Part shown: piece after piece, positions 1-5,832 of the stretch
Position numbering within the stretch: position 1 is the stretch's first letter
Layout of the letters: every line of letters starts with the position of its first letter
Assembly: GCA_020433785.1 (NCBI GenBank)
Contig: JAGRCC010000426.1
Coordinates: 1-6,401, forward strand
Direction: 5' to 3'
DNA: 6,401 nt
DNA from: Anaerolineae bacterium
GTDB lineage: Bacteria > Chloroflexota > Anaerolineae > 4572-78 > J111
Position numbers and translations under genes: made by a program
Notes under the pieces: generated by a model
Databases searched by the model: none
What the model was told of the DNA's origin: nothing
The model's input: the letters and a program-made list of their open reading frames with translations, nothing else

Positions 1-16
1 ATATCTAACTTTGAGG

Positions 17-22
17 TATAAT
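17..22 (+). promoter_or_regulatory. Possible -10 promoter element
   Basis: A perfect TATAAT lies 37 bp before the ATG at 59. The matching -35 hexamer would fall at or beyond the left edge of the window, so the promoter cannot be confirmed. If real, transcription would begin near position 29-30 and give a leader of about 30 nt for the membrane protein gene and probably selA. It also argues against the upstream in-frame TTG at 11 as the translation start. Confidence 0.35.
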
Positions 23-58
23 TATTCTACAATCAGCCCTTATTCTAAGCTAAGAACA

Positions 59-442
59 ATGATGATGTCTTTGAAACGGTGGGTATTTCTTTCTATAGTA
101 ATCGCGATAGTCAGTTTTACCAGCCTCTACTACCTCCTTACCCAGGTTTGGCCGGACCAAACGACCCTCTTTGCTCAACCACAGTTACTCATGCTGTCGA
201 TGATGTTTATGGGGCTTACCTCGGCCACTGTGCCGGTAACGGCTTATCTGAATTATCGCTTTGCCAAAGGTAACTGGCGCGAACGTGATAAATCCCGGCT
301 GCTGCGCCAAGGCGCCTGGGTAGGTTTGTTAGGGGTGTTGTTGGCCTACATTCAACTCATCCGGGCCTTGAATTGGGCCGTGGCCATTGTGTTGGTGGGC
401 ATCTTTATTTTGATCGAACTCTTCTTTTTAACGCGAGAATAA
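59..442 (+). CDS. Small four-helix integral membrane protein, function unknown
   Basis: I do not recognise the family. From the ATG at 59 the protein has 127 residues and four predicted membrane helices at about 8-29, 43-65, 85-102 and 104-124. The loop between helices 2 and 3 (about 67-83) is rich in Arg and Lys, and the N-terminus carries Lys-Arg before helix 1, so by the positive-inside rule both termini and this loop face the cytoplasm. There are no cysteines and no visible catalytic motif. The reading frame stays open up to a TTG at 11, but a TATAAT at 17-22 would overlap that longer start. Three consecutive ATGs (59, 62, 65) are better candidates, although none has a strong ribosome binding site. 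The stop codon is 3 nt before the selA start, so the two genes are probably co-transcribed and perhaps translationally coupled. A role linked to selenium metabolism is possible but nothing in the protein shows it. Confidence 0.75.
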   Translation: MMMSLKRWVFLSIVIAIVSFTSLYYLLTQVWPDQTTLFAQPQLLMLSMMFMGLTSATVPVTAYLNYRFAKGNWRERDKSRLLRQGAWVGLLGVLLAYIQLIRALNWAVAIVLVGIFILIELFFLTRE

Positions 443-445
443 ATT

Positions 446-1840
446 TTGCAAACCGAGTTACGAAAACTGCCTAGTGTTAATACCTTGCTCCAAACCGCAG
501 AACTCACCCGCCTAACCCAGCAGCACGGCCATGAAATTGTGGTCGATGCCGTCCGCGCCGAATTAGACCTGGCCCGTCTACAAATTATGGCTGGCCACCT
601 AATTCCCGCGTCTCAGTTAACCGACGCGATCACCAAGCGGGTGGCCGCCATCACCCAACCCACGCTGCGCCCCGTTATTAATGCTACCGGCGTTATTATC
701 CACACCAATCTGGGCCGCGCCTTGCTCAGCCAGCGGGCTCAGGCGGCGATGATCCAGGCAGCGGCAGCCTATTCTAACCTGGAATACAATTTGGAGGCCG
801 GCTCGCGCGGCTCGCGCTACGTCCATGCCGCTGATTTACTTTGCCGCTTAACCGGCGCAGAAGCGGCTCTAGTCGTTAACAATAACGCCTCGGCCGTAGT
901 GCTGACGTTAATGGCGCTGGCCCAAGGTCGGCAGGTGTTAATTAGCCGCGGCCAATTGGTAGAAATCGGCGGCGGCTTTCGTATTCCTGATATTATGGCC
1001 CAATCCGGGGCTAAATTGGTAGAAGTCGGCACCACCAACCGCACCTACGTCGGCGACTACGATCAGGCGCTCGATCCGGCCGAATTGGGGTTAATCCTGA
1101 CGGTTCACCACAGCAACTACCAGATCACCGGCTTTACCACCCAACCCTCTTTGGCCGAATTAGCCGACTTGGCCCATCGTCATCAGGCCCCGTTTATGGA
1201 AGATTTAGGCTCCGGCACCTTGCTAGATACCGCCCCCTTTGGTCTGGCCCATGAACCGACTATTCAGGAAAGTATCGCCGCCGGGGTCGATATTGTGACC
1301 GCCAGCGGCGACAAATTACTGGGCGGGCCTCAAGCCGGGCTAATTTTGGGCCGGGCTGATCTCATCGCTCGTTTGAAAAAGCATCCGCTCACCCGCGCCA
1401 TTCGAGTAGACAAAACCACTCTGGCCGCGCTGCAAGCCACTCTGTTAGCCTACTTGGAAAACAAAGCGACTGAAGAAATTCCGGTATGGCGCATGATTGC
1501 CGCTGAATCGAAAACGCTGGCTCAACGGGCGCGTAATTGGCTAAATGCCCTTAGACGCGAATGTGGTTCGGCTGAGGTAATGTTGGACGTAATTGATACC
1601 ATCTCGACTGTCGGCGGCGGGAGCCTACCCGGCCAAACTCTCCCGACCAAAGCTTTGGCTATTTCCGGACCGGCGATTGATGATTTGGCCGAGCGGCTTC
1701 GCCGACCCAATTCGGATGTCCTGCCGGTTGTGGCTAGAATCGATTCCGACCGCCTGGTACTTGATCCTCGGACCGTCTTACCGGAGCAGGATACGGCCTT
1801 GATCAAGGCTGTAGCGTGTGTTTTGGCCGGCTGGCCATAG
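446..1840 (+). CDS. selA: L-seryl-tRNA(Sec) selenium transferase (selenocysteine synthase)
   Basis: SelA is a PLP enzyme that converts Ser-tRNA(Sec) to Sec-tRNA(Sec) using selenophosphate from SelD, in the cytoplasm; in E. coli it is a homodecamer. The 464-residue length matches the family. The N-terminal part (LRKLPSV at 5-11) is the typical tRNA-binding start. It is followed by INATGVIIHTNLGRA (78-92), a signature of the family, by LVEVGTTNRT (191-200), by DLGSG (253-257), whose Asp probably contacts the PLP ring nitrogen, and by SGDKLLGGPQ (287-296), where Lys290 is the expected PLP Schiff-base lysine. The start is a TTG at 446; no downstream Met precedes the conserved region, and the encoded N-terminus aligns in style with known SelA proteins, so TTG is well supported, though the ribosome binding site is weak. 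selB, selC (tRNA-Sec) and selD are not in the window. The enzyme looks complete and all key motifs are intact. Confidence 0.96.
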   Translation: MQTELRKLPSVNTLLQTAELTRLTQQHGHEIVVDAVRAELDLARLQIMAGHLIPASQLTDAITKRVAAITQPTLRPVINATGVIIHTNLGRALLSQRAQAAMIQAAAAYSNLEYNLEAGSRGSRYVHAADLLCRLTGAEAALVVNNNASAVVLTLMALAQGRQVLISRGQLVEIGGGFRIPDIMAQSGAKLVEVGTTNRTYVGDYDQALDPAELGLILTVHHSNYQITGFTTQPSLAELADLAHRHQAPFMEDLGSGTLLDTAPFGLAHEPTIQESIAAGVDIVTASGDKLLGGPQAGLILGRADLIARLKKHPLTRAIRVDKTTLAALQATLLAYLENKATEEIPVWRMIAAESKTLAQRARNWLNALRRECGSAEVMLDVIDTISTVGGGSLPGQTLPTKALAISGPAIDDLAERLRRPNSDVLPVVARIDSDRLVLDPRTVLPEQDTALIKAVACVLAGWP

Positions 1841-1852
1841 AAATTTTGTCAG

Positions 1853-1902
1853 TTGATCACAGGCTGTGGACAAATTGGCCGGTTATCCACAGGTTATTCA
1901 TA
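1853..1902. promoter_or_regulatory. Cluster of DnaA-box-like 9-mers between selA and rsmI
   Basis: Within 50 bp of the 105-bp selA-rsmI gap lie four 9-mers related to the DnaA box TTATNCACA. A perfect TTATCCACA is at 1883-1891 (+). TTGTCCACA is at 1865-1873 on the - strand (one change; this form is common in high-GC bacteria). TTATTCATA is at 1894-1902 (+, one change). A weaker TTGATCACA is at 1853-1861 (+, two changes). The two + strand boxes at 1883 and 1894 are 11 bp apart, about one helical turn, which would place bound DnaA on the same face. A TATACA at 1911-1916 could be a -10 for rsmI, putting the boxes over its upstream promoter region. Possible roles are DnaA-dependent control of rsmI, a DnaA titration site, or part of an origin. 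No dnaA, dnaN or clear AT-rich unwinding region is visible, so origin function is not established. Confidence 0.5.
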
Positions 1903-1945
1903 GATTGAATTATACAAGAAGCTCATTTAGGAGATCATTCATTTA

Positions 1946-2779
1946 ATGGGAACGCTTTATATCGTCCCCACGCCGCTCGGCAATTTGGAAGATATGACCC
2001 TGCGGGCGCTGCGTATCTTAGGCGAGGTGTCGCTAATTGCGACCGAGGATACCCGCACCACCGGCCGTCTGCTCAAGCATTACAATATCCAAGGCCGGAT
2101 GATTAGCCACCATGAGCATTCTCGGCCGGCTCAACTTGAGCAGATTTTGGCGGCGCTGGATGAAGGCGATGTAGCCTTGGTCTCTGAAGCCGGCACTCCT
2201 TTGCTATCGGATCCCGGTTATGAGCTAGTTCAAATGGCAATCCGGCATAATATCAACGTGGTGTCGCTGCCCGGTCCCAATGCTGTTACCACCGCCCTAG
2301 CCGCCAGCGGGCTGCCGCCTTACCCCTTTCTTTTTGCCGGGTTTCTGCCGCGTAAAGAGACCGAACGCCGCCATTTTTTACAGAGTTTTACGGCCCAACC
2401 GGCTACTCTGGTTTTTTTTGAGTCGCCTCATCGCTTTCAAAATACGCTGATCGATATGGCCGAAATTCTAGGTGCGGATCGCTTACTCGCTATCGGGCGA
2501 GAATTGACTAAACTGTACGAAGAAATCTGGCGGGGAACGCTGGCCGAAGCGGTAGCCGCCTGGGCTGATCGCGAGGTGCGGGGAGAGATTACCCTAGTTG
2601 TGGCGGGAGCCGCACCGCCGGCAGAATGGGATCAGGCCCAAGTTGAAACGGCTCTGGTGCAAGCCTTGGCTGCCGGTAAAACCTCGAAAGAGGCGATTGA
2701 GCAGGTTAAAACCCAAAGTGGGTGGCCCAAGCGTGAAGTTTATGCGCTGGCCCAGACTATAAAGAATAGTAACAGCTAG
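1946..2779 (+). CDS. rsmI: 16S rRNA (cytidine(1402)-2'-O)-methyltransferase RsmI
   Basis: RsmI uses S-adenosylmethionine to methylate the 2'-hydroxyl of C1402 in 16S rRNA, in the ribosomal P site, which in E. coli tunes start-codon choice and decoding fidelity. The 277 residues match the family (E. coli 286). It is a tetrapyrrole-methylase-fold enzyme with the expected motif order: VPTPLGNLEDMTLRAL (7-22), EDTR (34-37), SEAGTPLLSDPG (80-91), LPGPNA (108-113), FFESPHR (157-163), GRELTKLYEE (184-193) and GEITLVV (213-219). A C-terminal extension (about 228-277) has the usual Ser-Lys-Glu-Ala and REVYALA pattern. The ATG at 1946 is preceded by AGGAGA at 1929-1934, 11 nt upstream, and the MGTLYIVPTP start is canonical. 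It may be read through from selA, since I see no terminator, or from its own promoter next to the DnaA-like boxes. The next gene begins 26 nt after its stop. Confidence 0.97.
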   Translation: MGTLYIVPTPLGNLEDMTLRALRILGEVSLIATEDTRTTGRLLKHYNIQGRMISHHEHSRPAQLEQILAALDEGDVALVSEAGTPLLSDPGYELVQMAIRHNINVVSLPGPNAVTTALAASGLPPYPFLFAGFLPRKETERRHFLQSFTAQPATLVFFESPHRFQNTLIDMAEILGADRLLAIGRELTKLYEEIWRGTLAEAVAAWADREVRGEITLVVAGAAPPAEWDQAQVETALVQALAAGKTSKEAIEQVKTQSGWPKREVYALAQTIKNSNS

Positions 2780-2805
2780 TTTCTCAAGATAGGAGAACTT
2801 ATTAC

Positions 2806-3096
2806 GTGTCGATCTCAAAAAGTAATGCCAGAAAATTGGCTAAAACCGGGTTGGAATTGGGGGCCAGGGTTTTACGCGGTGTTTTGATTGAGGGGCCGAA
2901 CGGTTTGGAAATCGATAAAAAAAATGTGGCCGAGTGGCTGGCTCAACATGCCGACTCTGAACTAATCTTGATCGCGGCTCCCATTGACCGGGGAAATTTT
3001 GATGGGCAAATCAGAAGCTGTTACACCTGTGGTCGAGATTATAAAGGGGATGAGTGCCCGTACTGCGCTGAAGTTCGAGCCAGACTGCGACAATAG
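2806..3096 (+). CDS. Small protein with C-terminal four-cysteine zinc ribbon
   Basis: The protein has 96 residues and I cannot name its family. The N-terminal third is basic (SKSNARKLAKTG at 4-15), followed by an alpha/beta-looking core (about 20-62). The C-terminus carries a CxxC-x8-CxxC ribbon with cysteines at 72, 75, 84 and 87, a spacing typical of a structural zinc site or a rubredoxin-like knuckle. It starts with GTG at 2806 behind a strong AGGAGA (2791-2796) with 9 nt spacing, which supports translation. It lies 26 nt after rsmI on the same strand and is probably co-transcribed with it. The context and basic N-terminus make a nucleic-acid or ribosome-related role conceivable, but that is inference. 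Its stop lies 10 bp from the stop of the convergent gene, with no hairpin terminator visible between them. An A8 run (2917-2924) lies inside the gene; the frame continues through it normally. Confidence 0.85.
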   Translation: MSISKSNARKLAKTGLELGARVLRGVLIEGPNGLEIDKKNVAEWLAQHADSELILIAAPIDRGNFDGQIRSCYTCGRDYKGDECPYCAEVRARLRQ

Positions 3097-3106
3097 GTGG
3101 TCAGCT

Positions 3107-4018
3107 CTAGATAATAAACTTCGACAGTTTCTCCGCAATTTGCCGGCATTGATGGCGAATCATCCCCAACGGTACATTAGTGCTTAGCGCCAAAGACAGC
3201 AAAACCCCTTCACTCAGTGTCAGCGTATACAGCCGGTAGGCGCCGCCCTCGTGGATGCTTTGGGTAAAGCGACCCGCTCGCTCGCCTAAAAACCGCGCTG
3301 CCTGGGCCGCCGCCTGCGAACTTTGAGCCACTAAGACCGCTAAATCCTCACATTGGGTCCGGTTTAACATGCCGGCTTGGGCAATTAAATTTACTCCGGC
3401 GATCAACAAAATGGCTTCGGCCCGCACTTCTCGATTTAAATCACTGAGGATACGTAAAATTTCCGTTTCACTGGCCCGTAAATACCGGACTGTTTCTTGC
3501 GGAACAACCGGAATGTTAAGGTTAGGGGCATAGTTGTCAAGGGCCGGAGTAGTGGGTACCGGTGGGGGGGCTTTATTGCTGCTCACTGCGGCCGGCGCTT
3601 CTGCTACGGCCGGCGGCGGAACCGGAACGGGCGCCGGTGCTACCTGGGGCGATTTGCGCCCCAATGCTTGGTTGACCAAATCGGGCAGGTCGCCGACAAA
3701 AAAGGGTTTGGGTAAAACCCCGTTGATCTCCAAATTTTGTAAATAATTCGGCAAACTTTGGCCGATCATCGGGATCAACATAATTTTTGTGGCGTTTTTG
3801 GTATGGCGAATGGCCTGAACTAACTGTTCCGGCTTCATATCAGTCAGACCCACATCGATAATGACCAGATCGAACTTGTCTTCAACCACGGCCTGAATGG
3901 CATCGCTGCCGGAATCAACCCACGTAGCCACAAATTGACCGGTGTTATTCAGTCCGTCCTTCAGCATAAAGCCGAAGCCTTCATCATTATCCACTACTAA
4001 AATGTTGGGCTGTGACAT
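3107..4018 (-). CDS. Receiver (REC) domain-Roadblock/LC7 domain fusion protein
   Basis: The 303-residue protein has three parts. Residues 4-120 form a response-regulator receiver: ILVVDND (6-12) supplies the acidic pocket, Asp55 in LVIIDVG is the expected phosphorylation site, and Lys104 in VLPKPF is the conserved lysine. The usual Thr/Ser at the end of strand 4 is missing: the segment reads IMLIPM (79-84), with Ile or Pro at that position, so phosphorylation signalling may be altered. Residues about 122-175 form a Pro/Ala-rich disordered linker. Residues about 176-303 fit the Roadblock/LC7 (MglB-like) fold, with a leading helix, a strand at AILLIAGVN (202-210), a helix over 221-245, a strand at LYTLTLSEGVLLSLAL (263-278), then an LGMIR segment and a final helix. 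Roadblock proteins regulate small Ras-like GTPases such as MglA, so this may transmit a signal to a GTPase in polarity or motility; no GTPase gene is in the window. GGGAG lies 4 nt before the ATG, and a good promoter lies upstream. There is no DNA-binding output domain. Confidence 0.85.
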   Translation of the reverse strand: MSQPNILVVDNDEGFGFMLKDGLNNTGQFVATWVDSGSDAIQAVVEDKFDLVIIDVGLTDMKPEQLVQAIRHTKNATKIMLIPMIGQSLPNYLQNLEINGVLPKPFFVGDLPDLVNQALGRKSPQVAPAPVPVPPPAVAEAPAAVSSNKAPPPVPTTPALDNYAPNLNIPVVPQETVRYLRASETEILRILSDLNREVRAEAILLIAGVNLIAQAGMLNRTQCEDLAVLVAQSSQAAAQAARFLGERAGRFTQSIHEGGAYRLYTLTLSEGVLLSLALSTNVPLGMIRHQCRQIAEKLSKFII

Positions 4019-4073
4019 AATACTCCCGAGGCGTTTGAGGATAAACAGTTGGTGGTATCCTTAACCTTGGTTC

Positions 4074-4101
4074 ATTTTAATCTTTTTCCCATAAAAGTCA
4101 A
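4074..4101 (-). promoter_or_regulatory. Sigma-70-type promoter for the REC-Roadblock gene
   Basis: On the minus strand TTGACT (4096-4101, -35, one change from consensus) is followed after 16 bp by TAAAAT (4074-4079, -10, one change). Transcription would start near 4067 and give a leader of about 48 nt before the ATG at 4018. It lies in the 102-bp gap after the anti-sigma gene, so the REC-Roadblock gene is probably transcribed by the housekeeping polymerase independently of the sigma/anti-sigma pair, perhaps with additional read-through. Confidence 0.7.
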
Positions 4102-4120
4102 CCGGAGGAAAAGCCCCAAC

Positions 4121-5785
4121 TTAAGACCGTCGGCTGATACGGAGGATGATCAATAGCACAATGATGGTCAGCATCGCCAGTAAAATCAACACGGTACTAA
4201 ACAGCCACGGCAGTACATTGGGCGGAGCTGTGACTTCTGGGGGGGTAGGCGTTGCTGTCGCCAGAGCCGGTTGAGGCTGGACGGGCGATGACAAGGGGGG
4301 AGCGGCGGCCACTACAGTTGTTGGGGTAGGTTCGGTAGAGCCAGTCGCTGTTGGGGCCGCCTCTGTTTGAGGCCCGGCTTGGGCAATGACGTCCGACTCG
4401 TCGGTGGCGTCGGTATCTTCAGCCGGTTGCTCGGTTAGACCCGCCGACTCTTCCGCCGGCGCCGCTTCCTCGGCCGTTTCCGGTTCTGCGGCCGGGGCCT
4501 GAGGTTGAAGGGCGGCTATGGTTGGTGTCGGAGAAGGGGCTTCATAAGGCTGAACGATTTCACCCGGCGTCGCCTCGGGTTCAGTGATGGTAATTTCGGG
4601 AGTAGCGGCAGTATCCTGAGCGGCTTCCGGCTCTTCCTGACTGGGCTCTTCCGCCGGCGCCGCTTCGGCAGCCATCATGGTCTCGGTCTCGCTCGCTTTT
4701 GTTTGATCGGTTTCTTCATCAGCCGCCGCTTCAGCCGCCGTCATCGACTCTGCCTCGGCTGCTTCTGACTGACCGGTCTCTTCAGCCGGCGCGGCCTCGT
4801 CCGCCGCCATCGACTCGGCACTGTCGGCCGCTTCGCCCGTTATCGTCTGCGCTTGTGCAGCTTCGGTTCCGGCCTCGGCTTCACGAGCAGCGGCTGACTC
4901 CTCTGCCGCTTCAGGTAGACCCCCGCCCTGGCCATTTGGCTCGGGGGTGGGCGAACCTGCTTCAAGTGTCAACGCCTCTTCGGCGGCCTCTGCCTCAGGT
5001 TCGGCGGCCTCCGCTTGGACGGATTCAATTTCTTCGGCGGCTTGGGGCGGCGCCACCTGAGTGTTGTCAAGGGTGGGGGTCGCCGGTGCGGCCAAAGCAA
5101 TAGCCGAAGTCGGCAGAGCGGTTGGGGTGGCTGTCATCAACGCTGTCTCTGCTTCGCTCTTTAAAGCCGCTTCGTCTTCCGGGACGGCCGGTTCTTTGGC
5201 GCTAAAATTATTCTGATCGTTAATGCTATCGGCCATTTCGGCTTGGGCGGCGGCCGCTTCCTCAGCGGCTTCTTCCTGTTGGGCCATCGCGGCGGCCGGC
5301 GCCTCCTCTGCCGGGGCCTCCTCTGCTGCCGGAGCTTTCATGGCGCTCATCGGCTCCTCCGCTGTTGCGGCCGCTTGTGATTGAACCGCACGCTCTTGAG
5401 CCGGAGCTTGGGCCACCTCAAATGTACTCTGGCCGCCGAAATTGAATACGGCCCAGCCGACCACCACACACAGTAGAGCGGCGGCCGCAGCCGAAAAGCC
5501 GCCCAACCACCAGCCGAACCACGACCGTTGTCGAGGGGCCGGGGCTACAGGTTGCACATCGGCTTGCGTCAGAGTAAACGGGCGCGGTGCGGAGACGGGG
5601 GGTAAATTATTGAGCAAAAGCACCGTCTGACGCAGCGAGTCCAATTCCGCCTGCAGCTCGTCAGAGTCGGCGATGGCCTCTTCCACCAATACCCGTTCGG
5701 CCTCGCTGACTTCACCATCCAGATAAGGGGAGAGCAGGTCGCGGATGTATTCATTATCAAATTGAGGATTGTTCTTATCTACCAT
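4121..5785 (-). CDS. Anti-sigma-factor-like membrane protein, zinc-less, with long Ala/Glu-rich region
   Basis: The 554-residue protein is encoded 47 nt after the ECF sigma gene, the usual place for its cognate anti-sigma factor. Residues about 10-55 match the anti-sigma N-terminal domain in pattern (LLSPYLDGEVSEAERVLVEE at 17-36, then AELDSLR at 46-52). The zinc ligands of the His-x3-Cys-x2-Cys site are replaced: by alignment they fall at Ala37, Ser41 and Leu44. A first membrane helix spans about 89-116. Residues about 118-520 are low complexity, dominated by Ala and Glu with Pro, Thr and Gln, and include Thr-Pro runs (ATPTPP at 511-516) and three 22-residue repeats (324-389). A second hydrophobic helix (about 524-548) ends in RISRRS. 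With both flanks cytoplasmic, the roughly 400-residue acidic stretch would lie outside the membrane. It probably sequesters the sigma factor until a surface signal releases it. The only cysteine (106) lies in the first helix. No good ribosome binding site precedes the ATG; translation may depend on coupling or on an A/T-rich leader. Confidence 0.8.
   Translation of the reverse strand: MVDKNNPQFDNEYIRDLLSPYLDGEVSEAERVLVEEAIADSDELQAELDSLRQTVLLLNNLPPVSAPRPFTLTQADVQPVAPAPRQRSWFGWWLGGFSAAAAALLCVVVGWAVFNFGGQSTFEVAQAPAQERAVQSQAAATAEEPMSAMKAPAAEEAPAEEAPAAAMAQQEEAAEEAAAAQAEMADSINDQNNFSAKEPAVPEDEAALKSEAETALMTATPTALPTSAIALAAPATPTLDNTQVAPPQAAEEIESVQAEAAEPEAEAAEEALTLEAGSPTPEPNGQGGGLPEAAEESAAAREAEAGTEAAQAQTITGEAADSAESMAADEAAPAEETGQSEAAEAESMTAAEAAADEETDQTKASETETMMAAEAAPAEEPSQEEPEAAQDTAATPEITITEPEATPGEIVQPYEAPSPTPTIAALQPQAPAAEPETAEEAAPAEESAGLTEQPAEDTDATDESDVIAQAGPQTEAAPTATGSTEPTPTTVVAAAPPLSSPVQPQPALATATPTPPEVTAPPNVLPWLFSTVLILLAMLTIIVLLIILRISRRS
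4619..4816 (-). repeat. Three tandem 66-bp (22-residue) repeats in the anti-sigma gene
   Basis: Residues 324-345, 346-367 and 368-389 of the anti-sigma-like protein align without gaps. Each begins with Glu-(Ser/Thr)-Met, continues with an Ala-rich stretch containing EAAPAEE or EAAADEE, and ends in a Gln-containing acidic segment. The third copy has diverged in its last third. The nucleotide sequences also match closely, which suggests in-frame tandem duplication rather than chance composition. Copy number may vary between strains. Confidence 0.75.
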
Positions 5786-5832
5786 AATAAAATTACAATG
5801 ATGCTATTTTAAGTAGCCTCATTTATCCCATT

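Noticed and set aside
11..58. TTG at 11 as the start of the membrane protein
   Set aside because: A TATAAT overlaps this segment and three ATGs follow directly before the first membrane helix. The longer form cannot be fully excluded because the upstream promoter region is outside the window.
1821..1843. Possible terminator hairpin at the selA stop (TGGCC-loop-GGCCA)
   Set aside because: The stem is only 5 bp and is not followed by a T run; GGCC words are common throughout this sequence.
1841..1945. Calling the selA-rsmI gap a chromosomal origin
   Set aside because: There are too few boxes, no distinct AT-rich unwinding element and no dnaA/dnaN neighbour; it is kept only as a DnaA-box cluster.
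2412..2419. T8 run in rsmI and A8 run in the zinc-ribbon gene (2917-2924) as programmed frameshift or phase-variation sites
   Set aside because: Both frames continue through the run into conserved or sensible protein (VFFES in RsmI), so slippage is not needed to explain the genes.
3090..3125. Bidirectional terminator between the convergent genes
   Set aside because: The 10-bp gap and its flanks contain no stem-loop beyond a short TCTAGA palindrome.
3564..3570. G7 runs at 3564-3570 and 4239-4245 as phase-variable tracts
   Set aside because: They encode Pro codons in disordered linkers; seven bases is short and expected for such Pro-rich coding sequence.
4505..5103. Open frames on the + strand opposite the anti-sigma gene
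   Set aside because: They are Arg/Pro-rich antisense shadows of the GC-rich Ala/Glu coding region, with no domains and no ribosome binding sites.
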